This document shows, one piece after another, positions 24,281-37,539 of a stretch of 64,000 bases of DNA (position 1 is its first letter; each line of letters begins with the position of its first letter). The notes beneath the pieces were generated by a model. That model saw nothing but the letters and a program-made list of their open reading frames with translations, was not told the origin of the DNA and ran no database searches. The position numbers were made by a program, and so were the translations under genes. The DNA lies in NCBI RefSeq assembly GCF_030445035.2, contig NC_080683.1, positions 20,921,528 to 20,985,527 of the forward strand, in the 5' to 3' direction. The stretch comes from Dasypus novemcinctus. Its lineage: Eukaryota; Chordata; Mammalia; Cingulata; Dasypodidae.

Positions 24281-25859
24281 AAGGTAAGATAGTCTACATT
24301 CCTTGCTGAATAAACTATACTTACAACAGCGTAGGAAAGAAATTGAGTGTTATAAGTCATGATAGTGGGGGCTACTTAATGTTAGAGCAGCTGGGAAGTG
24401 CTTTGAGGTAAATGTCTTAGATAGAAAGAAAGAAAATATTGCAGGACATTACAGATAGGGGAACAGAACATGTAAACTGATAGAAATCAGAATAAATTGG
24501 CAGAACATGTTGGATGTAAAGAACACAGGGATAACTGTAATGTTAACCTTGTATTATGACATGAAAGGAAATAAGTTTGGCTAGAAATGAGAACGATGAA
24601 AATGAAAGGAGGTGCCTGTAGTGTATGCAGGGTTGCAAGCATGGTAGCAGTGAGGAAGCATGAGCTCTGAATTAATGGGAGACACAAAACAGAATAGAAA
24701 AGTCCTGATGTATTAAAGTACACCAAGGAAAAAAATGGCACTAGATATTTCAACAGAGTGGATTCAATATTGGGTATCAGGGACCTTAGATTTGGAGGAA
24801 AGGAGGTGATTGCTAAAGGAGCAAAAAGGGAACAACGATGTATCCAAAGGACATAACTGTAGAAATTATCTAATATTCTGTGGCTAGGGAAACTAAAGGG
24901 TAGGTGGTGGATTATCAGAAGCTAGGGGAGGCCGTGAAAGATGGGATCTAGTCTGCTGAAGAGAGAGCGTTTTCTAATTCTTTCTGGACCTGCTGAAAAT
25001 ATGTTGCTGTGCTGGTTCTAGGAGTGGTAAAAGCAGCTAAAGCCTGGGACTAACTTCTGGTATTGGGATGAGGTGGCACCAGTCATTGGTCATGATACTA
25101 GAAACTGCAAGAAAGCAGGAAGTTAATCTCTTTCCCACTCCTGGTTTAAAGTCTCCCACTAAAGCCTACTATTATCAGTGCCTCAAAAAACTAGGTGGCA
25201 AAAAAGGTTGCAAAATTCAGTTTCTCAGCTCGTAGCTCCAGCCTCAGAGAGCAGAGTGTAAAATGTTGGCCTTGGCTGAAAGACTGTAAATAAATATCAG
25301 GCATACTTGATTCCTTTCCTTACTTCATTATGATTAGATGTCTGTTGACAAATTGTAGAACACATTGAAAATGAAATGCATTATCTTGAATTGATATTCA
25401 TGCTACCACTGAGAACTCAGGAAATGGCTATTGCTTCCTGGCCTAGCTGAAGTTTCTAATTTGTATTCAAGGGTTATTTCAAAACAGCAAAACGGCTGTG
25501 AAGGAGACAATTAAAAACTCTCCTTAACTTACGGATTTTCACTTGCTTCTCTCCTTTACAGTATTACCTTCCTTGGTTTGGGAGTGTTTCTTTGTCTCCC
25601 TGACCTCCTTCCCTGTCCAGCAATATAAATGATTGAAGATGTTCTATGGATTCCCATTTAAAAACCGGCAACAGGATTGATGGCTACATTAGTGGTATGT
25701 GCCTGAGAGGAAAGGAACAGCATTGGGCAAATGTAGTTAAGAAGAAATAGGTTATTGCTCTCTCTATATTAGTTTTGCTTGTAGTAGAAAAACAAAGGAT
25801 TATTATATGAGGATGTTAAACCCTTAGACCTAGGTATAAGGGTCCAGGAAAACATATAG
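24281..25859. other. Unassigned; possible old repeat at 25100-25300
   Basis: No gene seen. The block near 25130-25300 ('cccactcctggtttaaagtc', 'tcagtgcctcaaaa', 'cctcagagagcagagtgtaa') recalls an interspersed mammalian repeat I cannot place. Confidence 0.35.
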
Positions 25860-25972
25860 TTTCCTCACTTCCCTCCCGCCCCCCTTTCATATTCTCCTTT
25901 TCCCTCCCTCCCTTCTTCCTTCCTTTCCTCCTGTTTCCTTCCTTCCTGTCAGTCTTCCTGCCTTCCTTTATT
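25860..25972. repeat. Polypyrimidine tract
   Basis: About 110 bases of C/T-rich plus strand (CCTT, CCCT and TTCC units), with few purines. Such tracts can adopt non-B structures. No adjoining exon was recognised. Confidence 0.75.
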
Positions 25973-26144
25973 CAAAGAATAAGAAACAAAAATGACTTTT
26001 ACGGTATTATTTTGTTAAAAGGCTTAACCAATACAGATGTTATTGGGGAAAAAAAAGATATCCATGCTCATTTCTACAACGTTATATACTATGAGAGGTC
26101 ATGTCTGAAAAACAGGAGTAAGGTGCGGGGGTAATTAGTGAAAA

Positions 26145-26400
26145 CTGAAGCAGAAAGATTAACAGATATCTCTTATGTTGAATGAGATTTTATTGTAAGA
26201 CCACAGGTAGTCATTGAACCTTCTCAAACAAAAGAGTGACAGGATGAGATTTGCATTAGAGGACAGCTCTAGTTGGAGGAAGAATGGACCAGGAGGGGCA
26301 GAGATGCCAGTGAAAAGACTATTGTAAAAATTCAGGCAAGAATTTCAGTGTAGTGGTCCCCAAAGGGCCTCCAGCAGGAGAGGAAATGTGTAGCCACCAT
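26145..26400 (+). repeat. LINE-2 (L2) fragment, sense
   Basis: Phrase order 'tcattgaaccttctcaaaca', 'agagtgacaggatgagattt', 'gaagaatggaccaggagggg' and 'gactattgtaaaaattcagg' parallels the L2 3' region. Diverged, non-coding. Confidence 0.55.
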
Positions 26401-26778
26401 CGTCTAGGATATGTATACCTGTGTGATATGTGTGGGGAGGAAGAATGGCTGGGAAGGTGAAATTTCCTGCAAATATACGGGTGATGAATCAAGAGGCAGG
26501 GAACTGATTAGGACAGCAGTGCTTTTGCTTCCCATTTCATGCAGATAAGTGTTCACACATTCTGCATTTTTAACCACCTACCTAAATGATTCTTAGGTAC
26601 ATTAGAGTTTGAGGACCATTACCCTGGACTTTTTCTTTCCATGCTGAAACATTTATTCTTCGTTTGCTAGTACCTGTCATGCCTGCTATGTTACAAAAGT
26701 TCAACAGTTTATAGACTTTCCTGCTGTCTAATGTCCTAATTTTGCTGACTCTTAATCATTCGTTTGTGAATGAAGAGG
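26401..26778. other. Nothing recognised
   Basis: No gene or named repeat seen. Confidence 0.4.
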
Positions 26779-27089
26779 TGTTGTGGGAAACTGGCTTACC
26801 TGTTCTTATTTTAAATGTTACACCTGTTCTATTGTAGATGTTGCAGTTGTTAGATGGTGCAGTTGTTTCCTATTATTGTAAATGATGTTGCAGTTCTAAT
26901 AGCAAACAGCTGCTTGGTAGTTTCCAATAAACAGGTGGAAACTAGGGTTGAGGCTCTCAGTTCAGAAGCTGCGAGTTCCCTGGTCCCATCTTTATTTCCT
27001 CTCTTGTGTCTCTCTCGCTGTCCCTTTATTTTGTAAAGTTCCGTGTTGCTTTTCCTTCGTGCCAACCTATCGCTGAGCTGATCACAGCA
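26779..27089 (+). mobile_element. Solo LTR, 311 bp, exact 6-bp TSD
   Basis: Begins TGTTGTGGGAAACTGG and ends GATCACAGCA, so it has TG...CA termini. AAGAGG occurs immediately before (26773-26778) and after (27090-27095). An AATAAA lies at 26926-26931, followed by a C/T-rich stretch (TCTCTTGTGTCTCTCTCGCT) of the sort found in U5 regions. Six-base duplications are usual for class II (beta-type) elements, which is an inference about class. No internal retroviral sequence is present. Open frames on both strands (26850-27101 and 26854-27036) are fortuitous. Confidence 0.75.
26926..26931 (+). promoter_or_regulatory. Candidate LTR polyadenylation signal AATAAA
   Basis: AATAAA near the middle of the 311-bp LTR, the expected position at the end of R. 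Assigned by position only. Confidence 0.45.
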
Positions 27090-29373
27090 AAGAGGTAACA
27101 ATATCAGATTTAGAACAAGGCAGTCTCCAGGGAATATTTGAAATACACTTACCCTTATATCACCTTAACCTACAGATCCCCAGCCATATTTCCTTTCCTG
27201 GCTTATTTATATTTTTAATGTATTTTTTGAAGAATTTAGGTTTACAGAAAAATCATGCAGAAAATAAGAATTCTCCTCACACATGCAATTTCCGTATTAT
27301 TAATATTTTAAATTCATGTGATTACAGAAGAAACAATATTATTAAAACTATACTAATAACTGTAGTCCATATTTTACAGTATAATTCACTATGTCATACA
27401 CTCCTAGGGTTTGCAAAATTTTTATTCTAGTAGCATGCATACAACCTAAAATTGTCTCTTTTACCCACATTCAGATATATATATTCAAAGGAATTAATTA
27501 TATTCACAAGGTTGTGCTACCATCACCACCATTACAAACATTTTTCTGTCACCCCAGACAGAAACTATACCAAGTGAGCTTTAACACCCCATTCCCTACC
27601 CCCACCCTGGCCCCTAGTAACCTGTATTCTAGTTTCTGACTCTAGCAATTTGCTTGTTCTTACTATTTCATATCTTTGAGTTCATCTAATATTTGTCCTT
27701 TTGTGTTTGGTATACTTCAGCCAAGATTAAGTCTTTAAAATGTATTCATATGGTCACTTGTATCAGAACTTCATTCCTTTTTTATGGCTGAATAATATTC
27801 CATTGTATGTATGTACCATGTTTTGTTTATCCATTCATCAGTTGATGGACACTTGATTTGCTTCTATCTTTTCCCAATATGAATAATGTCTCTGAATATC
27901 TGTGTGCAAATATCTGTTTAAATCCCTGTTTTCAGCATTTCTGGGTATATAAATAGACATTGGATTACTAGAACATATGGTAATTATATACATAAATTTC
28001 GGAGGAACCACCAAACTCTCTTCCACAGCAGATGTACCATTTAACATTCCCACTAACAATGAATGAGTATTTGTGTTTCTCCACTGCTCTCCAACACATG
28101 CTGTTTGCCATTTTTTAAATAGTAACCATTTTTTTATTGAGTGTGAAATGGTATCTCATTGTGGTTTTGGTTTGTATTTCCCTGCTGGCTAATGATATTC
28201 TGCATCTTTTCATGTGGTTTTTGGTCATTTGTATATCTTTGGAGAAATGTCTACTCAAGTCTTTGCTAAATTTTAATTGGGCTGTTTGTCTTTTTGTTGT
28301 TGAGTTGTAAGATTTCTTTATATATTGTGAATACTATACCCTTAAGGTATGTGTGGTTCCAAATAAATTCTTCCATTCTGTAAGTTGTCTTTTACATTCC
28401 TGATAAAATCATTTGAAGCACAATATTTTAAAAATTTTGATGAGGTCCCATTTAGTATTTTTTTCTTTTGTTGCTCATGCTTTCAGTATAAAGTCTAAGA
28501 AATCACTGCCTAACACAATGTCCTAAAGATGCTTTCCTATATTTTTTCTAGGATTTTTTTATAATTCTGATTAGTATATTTAGGGCTTTGATTCATTTTG
28601 AGTTAATATTTATATGGTATGAGGTAGGGATCCACCTCATTTTGTTTGCATGTGGACATGCATATGGACATGTTTGGGACACCTTCCCAAACAGCATTTT
28701 GTGGAAGAAACTATTCTTTCCCAATTCCATGAACTTGGCATCCTTGTCAAAAATCTGTTGGCTATAAATATAAGGATTGATTTCTGAACTCTCAGCTTGA
28801 TCCCATTGGTCTGTGTATTTATCCTTGTGTCAGTGCAATACTGTTTTGATTACTGCACTTTAAAATTAGTTTTAAGTTTGGTAAGTATGAATCCTCTAAC
28901 TTTGTTCTTTCTTTACAAGATAATGTTGACTATTCAGGGCCCCTTGTTTCCATATATATTTTATGATTGTCTTTCCTATTTATGCAAAGAAGGCTTGGGA
29001 AAATTTTATTAGGTTGTATTGGATCTGTAAATTTCTTTGCGTAGAATTGACATTTTAAAAATATTTAGCTTTCCAATCCATGAACACAGAATTTCCTTCC
29101 CTTTATTTAGTTCTTTTTTGATTTCCTTCAGCATTGATTTGTAGTTTTCTACATACAAGTCCTATATATCCTTGATAAGATACATTCCTAGATATTTGAT
29201 TCTTTTAGTTCCTAGTGTAAATGGAGTTTTTATTGGTTTCTTCTTCAGATTGTTCATTGTAGTATATAGAAAAGATCAATTTTTGCATGTTGAACTTGTA
29301 CCCTACCACTTTGTTGAATTTATTAGTTCTAATAATTTTGTTGTAGATTTTTCATTGCTTTCTGTATATAGGA

Positions 29374-29589
29374 TCATGGTATCTGCAAATCATGAAAGTT
29401 TTCCTTCTTTCTGATTTGGATGTCTTTTACTTCTTTCTTTTGCCTAATTGCTCTGGCTAGAACTTCCAATACAATGCTGAATAACAGTGTTGACAGTGGA
29501 CATCCTTGTTCTGTTCCCAATCTTGGAGAGAAAGCTTTCAGTCTTTTACCACTAAGTGTGATGTTAGGAGTGGATTTTTTCATATACAC
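29374..29589 (-). pseudogene. L1 ORF2 reverse-transcriptase fragment
   Basis: A 71-codon open stretch with the L1 reverse-transcriptase palm motif. Its middle reads [20 protein letters not shown] followed by [11 protein letters not shown], the segment just upstream of the catalytic FADD in L1 ORF2p. The catalytic box itself is lost downstream (the frame changes to FHDLQIP). The intact enzyme would prime DNA synthesis from nicked chromosomal DNA on L1 RNA. This copy is dead and lies within the decayed antisense L1. Confidence 0.85.
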
Positions 29590-30245
29590 TCTTTATCATG
29601 CTGAGTAAGTTTCCTTCTCTCACTAATTTCTTAAATGTTTTTATCAAAATGGGGTCTGGATTTTGTCAAATGCATTTTCTATCTCAAATTGTGATGATCA
29701 TAGTTTCCTACTTTTATGTAGTACCATCTATTTTCCTTTCAGATTTCAATAATCGCTTCATATATTTTGGGACTCCGCCATTATGCTCATATATATTTTT
29801 AATTGTTAAGTCTCTTGTTGAGCTATATATAATTACCTCTTTCTATTGTAACAGTTTTGACATAACTCCTACTTTTTTTCTCATATTAATATAGCTAACT
29901 CAGCTCTCTTTCTGTTGCTGTTTGCATGGTATATATGTTTTCTGTCCTGTTATTTTTAACTTATTTATTTGATTTTATGATCACTCTTTTCTAAACAGTT
30001 TATTGTTTGTTCATAGTTTTTTAAAAATGCATTGTGCCAACCTCTATTTTTTGACTGTAGAGTTGAAACCATTTATATTTAAAGTAATTTCTGATAATAT
30101 AAGACTTCCCTCTGTTATTTTGCTATTCTATCTTTGTAAGCCTTATAACTTTTTTTGACCCCCGAATTTTCCATTAATGCCTAATTTCATATTTACTTGA
30201 TTTTTTGTATTATACCATTTTGAATCCCTTCTGATTTCTTTCTGT

Positions 30246-30650
30246 TTTAAGATTTATTTTTTATTTATTTCTCTCCCTTCCTCCCCCCACCTCCCCATTG
30301 TTTGCTCCTTGTGTCCATTTGCTGCATGTTCTTCTGTGACCGCTTCTATCCTTATCAGTGGCACCGGGAATCTACGTTTCTTTTTGTTACATCATTTTGT
30401 TGTATCAGCTCTCCAGGTGTGTGGTGCCATTCTTGGGCAGGCTGTACTTTCTTTTGCGCTGGGCAGCTCTCCTTATGGGATGCACTCCTTGTGTGTGGGG
30501 CTCCCCTACGTGGGGGACACCCCTGCATGGCAGGGCACTCCTTGCGCGCATCAGCACTGCGCATGGGTCAGCTCCACACGGGTCAAGGAGGCCTTGGGTT
30601 TAAACCGCAGACTTCCCATGTGGTAGGCAGACGCTCTATCCATTGGGCCA
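30246..30650 (-). mobile_element. DAS-type SINE, antisense, inside L1
   Basis: On the plus strand it starts with the complement of an A-rich tail (TTAAGATTTATTTTTTATTT) and ends with the complement of a tRNA-like head (CCATTGGGCCACATCTGA). The GC-rich body has the same blocks as the copies at 41974 and 47346 (for example GGCAGCTCTCCTTATGGGA and CCCTACGTGGGGGACACCCC). Several overlapping open frames (up to 134 codons) arise from the body and are not genes. I found no convincing TSD. Confidence 0.85.
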
Positions 30651-33255
30651 CATCTGAATATATTTTTCTATATTTTCCTTGTGGCTGCCATAGAGTTAAA
30701 ATGTAATATTAAGTTTAAAATAGACATATTTGATTTGATATCAACAACTTCAGTAGCATATGCATACACTGTTCCCATAACCCTCTCTCCCCCACCATTT
30801 TTGTGCTTGCTACAGATTATATCTTTGTACATTGTAGGTCCAAAATTATAGATTTATCATTAGTGTTTATGCATTTGAATTTTAGAATCTGTAAGAATTA
30901 AGAAGTAAAGTTACATACAAAAAAAAAATACAATATTACTGACATTTATAATTACCCATATGGTTACTTTATCAGAGGTCTTTATTTCATTATGCTGCTT
31001 TGATAAACTGTTGAGTGTCCTTTCCTTTTACTCTAAAGAACTGCATTTAGCATTGTTTACAGGGCAGGTCTAGTGGTGATTAACTCCTTCAAGTTTTGTT
31101 GATCTGGAAATGTCTTAATCTTTCTCACCAGATATAACATGCTGGGCTGCAATTGTTTTCTTTCAGCACTTTAAATATTTCATACCATTGCCTTTTTGCC
31201 TCCATGATTTCTGATGAGAAATTTTCACTTAATTTGTTGCTTTTGTCTTGCAACTTTCAAAACTCATCTTTGACATTGGCATTGGACTATTTGATTACTG
31301 TGTGTTTAGAAATGGTTCTCTTTGAGTTTATCCTGTTTGGGGTTTTCTTGGCTTTTGAATATGCATATACATGTCCTTCATTAAATTTAGTAAGTATTCT
31401 GCAATTATTTCTTTGAATATTTCTTCTTTTCTTTCTTTTGTCTCCTTTTGGGATGCCCATTTCCTTTTGGGATGTATATGGGTATGCTTGATGTTGTACT
31501 ACAAGTATCTTAGGCTCTGCTCATTCTTTTTTATTCTTTTAATTCCTCAATCTATATCATTTAATTGTCTTGCCTTCAACATCAATGATTCTTTCTTCTG
31601 CCAGCTTTAAACTGCTATCAAAACCCTCTAGTGAACTTTTCAGCTATTGTAGTCTTTAGCTCCAGTATTTCTGATTGTTTCCTATTGCAAATCTCAAAGA
31701 GTTTCCCATATTGTGCATTAATTGTTTTCCTAGCATCCTTTAGTTATTTCTCCTTGTTTTCATTATTTCCTTGAGCCTACTGAAGATCATTTTTTTCAGT
31801 CTTTGTCTGCTAAGTCAAAGTCTTCACACTGCCTGAACACACACCTTCCTCAGCTTATGGAAGCACAGCCCAAGCTCTGCTTTCTGTCTGCACCTGTATT
31901 TATTATTTTTGCTGTTGTTATTATTATTGTCATCATTAACTGTGCGTTTTGATGCATGATAGACTGGTTTAGGGTTGTTTATGCCGTTTCCTGCCATGTT
32001 GATTCTGATTTCTCTCATCTTCATCAAAGCTTCCTTTCTGTGGCACTCTAAAATTAGTCCATCAGTGGTGGGGTTGGGCATTGCATTAGGCCCTTCCCTT
32101 GCTGTAATCCACTGCACTGACCATCAGTATAAAGGCCTGTGGCCTGTCAGTAAGCTAGCTCTGCCTTACCCAGCGTGTGGTTGTGAAGCAGAAGTGGGGC
32201 TGGGGTGGCAGGCAGGACTCGGCTACCTGGTGGCACTGGTTTGGGGGTTGGGGACCACTTGAACCTGAGAAGGCCTTGAGATAGATTTAATTCCTATTGG
32301 GAAGAGAAAAAGCCACCAGAACACTGTTTTTTTGTCCTGGACCATAGCACTGACAACTCACCAGCATCTGGGAAAAGCTAGAGGAGGGGATGCAAGGGGA
32401 TGCAGGGCATGGGGGCCTGACTCCATGTGGACCAGAGGTGGGTTGTCCTCTGCAGGACTGGCTCTGGGGAGGAGAGACTCTCTTATTTGTTCCATGCATA
32501 GAGCTTAGAATTCTGCCCCAGGTAACTGTAGTAGCTCGATCACAACCTGAAAAACTGTTGAAAGCAACCATTCCTAACTTGATTTGTTTTTTACTGTCTT
32601 GCACACAAGAGGAAACCATCCTTGATTTTGTTTGTTTTTTTATTAAATCTTGTGAAAAAACACATACCATTGGCTGCCTGTTTGGGGCTGGGGGCTGCTT
32701 GGAGCTGAGCAGGATTTTTGTTGCTGATTTCCAGAACTTTATCTTGTTCCTTTGGGTGAGCCATCATTTCCAGTTTCTTTGTCTTGTAATATTTTCTGGC
32801 ACATAGGAAAAATGGTTGCCCTGAGAGTTGGCCCCAATAATCTGAAATAACTGAACCAAAGCAGTGATCAGTGATTAGGTCTCATACTCCTAAAGTTTGG
32901 AGGACTTGGTCTTTATTTCCACCCTTGCACCAGCAAGCTGCACAGGAGTCTTGAGTTGCAGTCCCCATTACTATCTGCCATGAGGCTGGGGCATGGGGGA
33001 TAATAGCCACTGCAAGGGGTGAAATTCATGGGTATTTACCACAGTTTAAGAACTTTTTCCTCTAGCTCTTCTTGGATGTTGCATAGTGCTCTACTATACT
33101 CTGGAGCTTTAAAGCCATTGATTAAAAATAATAATAAGTTAAACAATTTTAAAAATAAAAATAAATAATCAGTTCAGTTAATTTATTTCAGTACAATAGC
33201 TGCTTTGGTGAATGGACTGATTCCTAGATCTTCCTACTGTGCCATCTTCCCATAA

Positions 33256-33879
33256 TCCTCTCCTACTCTTTTAAAAGTTGTATTTTCTTGATTTGCACTT
33301 GCCCAGTACTGCAAACTTTAGTTTTCTGGACTGTTGAAGAATAGGGATCTGCCAGTTTTTGCTGGTTGTTTCCAAATTATGTTGGGGAACGGCACCCTAG
33401 AGCATCTTACACTACATTCTTGCTTGACTAGACTCCCGACATATTGCATGGCTTATTTCTTGAAGCCTCAAAGTCTGGATCCTAATATCTATATCCCAGT
33501 AGCATATGATGATGCATTACGGGACCACAGATACTCTGTCAAGGCAGATCCAGGACCTACAATTGTATTCCTATTGTTACAATCATGTTTTTCATCCAAA
33601 GTAATACATCTCAGTTTTGAAAAGGAGTACAGTAATATATTTTATCTCTTCTGTTTTAACTGGCAAGTATAGGAAATTTCTTCCTTGTTTTGGAAAACCC
33701 ATAGATGAAAACTCAACTCACATAGCCAAGAGAAAATGGCATAGGTGGAATGCTTAAAACAATAATAAATTCTTTAGCAGCTGGCAGGAGTTAGGACAGG
33801 GAGCTCACACTTCGAGATTCTTCTGTATTCATGGCTCAATGCAAAAAGCAAAGTAGAAAAGAGTTATGAGAAGAAAGCA
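33256..33879. other. Unassigned, contains a 112-codon frame
   Basis: The plus-strand frame at 33334-33672 is open for 112 codons but shows no recognisable motif. It starts next to the L1 5' end. The tail (LFCFNWQV) is AT-driven. I regard it as unproven. Confidence 0.3.
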
Positions 33880-34065
33880 GTGTTCAAAGATATCAAAAGT
33901 TGTGGCAAGTTGTGGATAAAGCCTGAAAAATGTCTATTTTATTCAGGAAATGGGAAGTCATTATTGACCTGGAATATATGAGTTTCTATGAATGAAACGA
34001 ATAGCAAAGAAAAGGCAGAGATTCAAGAATGTGATGGGAAATGTGAAAATAGAAACCGTGATTAT
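33880..34065 (+). repeat. Probable L2 fragment
   Basis: Phrases 'caaagatatcaaaagttgtg', 'ggaaatgggaagtcattatt' and 'gacctggaatatatgagttt' follow the order of an L2 3' segment in which a 'gaggtcattggtgacctt' phrase occurs. Heavily diverged. Confidence 0.4.
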
Positions 34066-34124
34066 TTTAGCTATTATGGTGCTTATTTAATAATAATAGA
34101 TAATAATCAATAGTGTCTGTGTTG

Positions 34125-34225
34125 CTCCATACCTTCTTTAATCCTCGCCACAATCTTAGGACCAGTGTGCTATTATTATCTCTGTTTTAAAATGAGGGAC
34201 AGGAGAATTACAGTTAGCTATATTC
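34125..34225 (+). repeat. MIR-like fragment
   Basis: 'tattattatctctgttttaa' followed by 'aatgagggacaggagaatta' resembles the MIR core and its 'gaggaaactgaggc' part. Short. Confidence 0.45.
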
Positions 34226-37200
34226 CTTATGTTCACAAATTAATCATTTAACCCAAGTGTATCAGAGTTTTATTCATCATTCCATAAACATTATAAAACT
34301 CTGGATTTACCCAGAGTTTGGCACATACTTGGAAATTTATTTGTGCTTCCTTGTTGTGAGAGATGTTGATTTTAATTATTGCTCTCCCTAAGAAAATAAC
34401 AGTTAAAAAATGAGGAAGATTTCCTAAGTCTTGTATATAAAAACATATGGGATAATAAAAATACTGCAGCAACTAGAAAAAAAATACATTTCCCCCTCCC
34501 AGTCAATCTTTTTTTCTGATACGAGCTTCAATTTGAAAGGAGCTTGTGTATTTATTATCCCATTCATCATGTGCCATCTTCATATTAAAAAGCTGCTCCA
34601 CACTCATGAGAAAGTCTTTTTTGAAGAGGGTACCACAGAAATCATGTTAACAAGGGATAGAAAGGTTTCTGACAAGGCGGGCATTTATAATTGTTCTATG
34701 AAATATTAATTCCCAGACCAGAACACCTCTGAACAAAATCACTTCTTACAAAGGAAAAAAAAAAGTGATTTTTCAGAAGCAGAAGTAAAGTCAGTCCTCA
34801 GGCAGAAAGAAAATCATTGAATTTCTCATTAATTTATACTAAGAAATGGGTAAAAGTTTTTGGTATTTCCCCTGTCTTATGTGAAAGTTTTTCAATTTCT
34901 CCCAAAGGAATGAGCTTCAGAAAACATCGATGGTTTTGTTCTCTCCAAAATTTAAGTCCGTGGAAAAGTGGAACTGATTTAGCTTTAGGAAAGCCTACTG
35001 GCAATCCAGGAGATAAGAATATTATGGTTTTTCAAAACTGCCTATTTTCAGTGACTGAGAGTGTACACACAAATCCTTACAAATATTATCAATTAATGCA
35101 AAACAGAGGCAAAATTTTCCAAATAAAAATCAACTAAAGATTACCTAAAGCATCATGAACATGGGAGGTATGTGAGGTGGGGCAGTGCATCCTGAAGACA
35201 AAACAAGAAAAGAAAATAACAACAAACAAAAAATTATGATTACCTTGTGGTACTTATGATACTACTTCTGATATAAATTTGAATCTAGGAGAAACTATAA
35301 ATGGAAGCAGGAGGTCATCAGATTGTTTAATCAAACTATCAGACTACCTCAAATATCCAGAGGAGAGAAAAATTAGGTTTCAAAAAACATCCAAAAATTT
35401 TATCTCATACTGAAGTTAATTCTTAAGTTTGGTACATCTAGTAAAGCAGGAGCAATTTTAAAAAATCACCCAAAATGCTTTAAGAACTGTCTTACAATGT
35501 CCATGTTCCTTATTGTTTTCAAACCGCCTGAAAAAGAAAGAATTTGATTTTGTTATACTTATAAAACAATAACAAAGAATAACTGAAAAACAGTAATGTC
35601 TGCCAAGAAATCCATAAATACATGGCTCTGTTGTCAAATACGTGTTGTGAAGCTTCAGTTTCACATCATTAGACTATATTAATATTGTATAAAGTCTACT
35701 TTATATTGGATAAAAGCAGCCTTTAAAAACATTTTGACTTAAAAACCCTACCTCTTATTGAATCTTGATCTAAATTAGATTGCTAGTATTGCTGAATGCT
35801 GATGAAACAACTTTGGGTCAATATGAATTATTTTATGAGTGCACCTCATAAAGTCACCAGTGGTGAGATGAATTTCATCTTTGCTTCCTTTGACCAAGTT
35901 GATCCTGTGATTCATCAATTTTAAAATTACTTATGTTTAGTACTATTCAGATGTCAGTCTCAAAAAATCATATACCTTAATAATGTCACAATGATTGATC
36001 ATCCCACATAACACTGAGAATTATCTGGGTAAACGATAAATTGGAGATAGGTTTGAGAGATGATTCTGATTATTTTTACAATGCATGACAGAGGAACATG
36101 AAGCAGTCTAGGATATTAAGGTAACACAAGAATCAACTTTTATATGATCAGATCCTATTTCCTTTTTGTTTGCTTTTTTTAAATTTTTGTAATAGGGGAG
36201 TTGGGAGATTTGTCTTTTTTTTCTTTCTTTTCCTTTGTCTCCCATATAACACCTTTGAAAGAATCATTAAGATAAGATATTTACAATTATTTTTGAAGGG
36301 ATGGAATAGAGGAATTCCAACCCATCAGAGAAGCAGAGTTTTTTGGGATCTACAACAGGGAACTGATGTACTATTCCGTACTAGTATGTCACATTAATAA
36401 TTACAATCATAACCAAATGCATGTGCAGTTTTTGTTCTTACTTTAATATGTGATTGTGAATAAGCCCATACTCACTTGCCCTTTATTTTAAATACTTCCA
36501 ATAATATATCCATCTCCCATCTTAATGATCATATACATGTAGCACCACAAAAATACACCATTATTTTTTTAATTCAAACTTTATTTCATATCATCATTGC
36601 TTTTTATTTACAAACATGAACCTTTTTTTGTTGCTGTTTTTCCAAACTCAGTTAACTTTTAACTACTATATGCAGGGTACTTCCGCAAACTAATTATATT
36701 CTAACTCAGTTCCTACAGAATTTAATAGGTCTCCAACCTTGGGCTCAGAGTACTCATGTAACTTTTTAAAGGATTCCCTAAACCAAACTGTGCTCTGAGA
36801 ATTTGAACTTGGGTACAGCCTTTATCCACCTACCCCATCTATTTCTGTCAATGTCCTGGAAGCTGTTCTTGTTATACTGAACATCATTCAGTACTCACGT
36901 ATACTCTTTTTTTCTCCCAAACTTATTGGCTTCCTTGGTGAATAGCCTCTTGAAGGACTAATGTAATAGAAGAAACTCTGAACAAACCAGAGAGGAAATA
37001 CAGTCCTGAAGAGGATAACCCATTAATTCTTTTGACATGGGTGTTGTTAACATTAAAGCTAGATGACTTCTTTCCTTTTATACACATTCACATACACAAA
37101 CACATTCATACTAGCACTTCTGTGCTCATATGTCTGTCTTCTTTTCTTCCTTCAAAATTGTTTCCTTAAACTACACTTATCAAGACAAACTTTCAAAATC

Positions 37201-37234
37201 TGACCCCTTATCTGCATATCTCCAACTCTTTTCT
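34226..37234. other. Long unassigned stretch
   Basis: About 3 kb without a recognised gene or named repeat. Open frames at 34431-34709, 34817-35137, 35458-35664 and 36170-36397 lack motifs. Confidence 0.4.
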
Positions 37235-37345
37235 TATAGAGAGTATGAGTTCAAGTACACAGAAATCCTAGTTTAAATCCCAACTCTGCCACTAACCAAG
37301 CAGTTGGACAAATTATATAGTACACATAACACATAATGTTATCTG
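37235..37345 (+). repeat. MIR-like fragment
   Basis: 'ctagtttaaatcccaactct' followed by 'gccactaaccaagcagttgg' matches the MIR 'tcccggctctgccacttact' part. Confidence 0.55.
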
Positions 37346-37539
37346 TCAGTATATTAATTTTCTCTCCCACTGCCCCTCCCCCAACTCTCTCTCTCTCCCT
37401 TTTCTAATCAAGAGATCTGTTAAATGTTTCTCCCAAACAGAAAATTATTCTAGACTTTTATTACATCAGTCTTCTTCTTTTTGGATTCTCCACTCTCTTT
37501 TCCACTTGCGTTTATCAAAGTAATCCTTCGGGACTGAGA

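Larger units (their letters stand above)
27200..33255 (-). mobile_element. Nearly full-span antisense L1, decayed
   Basis: Minus strand, 5' to 3': start near 33255 (complement of 'gaagatggcacagtaggaag'), a GC-richer 5' UTR (about 33255-31830), ORF1-related sequence (about 31800-31140) and a post-ORF1 spacer (about 31130-30655). Endonuclease/RT sequence follows, then the ORF2 C-terminus and the 3' UTR ending near 27200. The ORF2 interval is shorter than a full ORF2, with a probable internal loss around 29770-29900. A DAS SINE lies at 30246-30650. Stops break every frame. The 138-codon frame at 32390-32806 is antisense to the 5' UTR and not a gene. Confidence 0.75.

Noticed and set aside
30302-30706. 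134-codon frame and several overlapping frames
   Set aside because: Inside an antisense DAS SINE and running into L1; the same spurious frames recur in the copies at 42 and 47 kb.
32390-32806. 138-codon plus-strand frame
   Set aside because: Antisense to the L1 5' UTR, no motif, low methionine context support.
33334-33672. 112-codon frame as a small gene or retrocopy
   Set aside because: No motif, no poly-A or TSD, and the end is AT-driven; left as unassigned.
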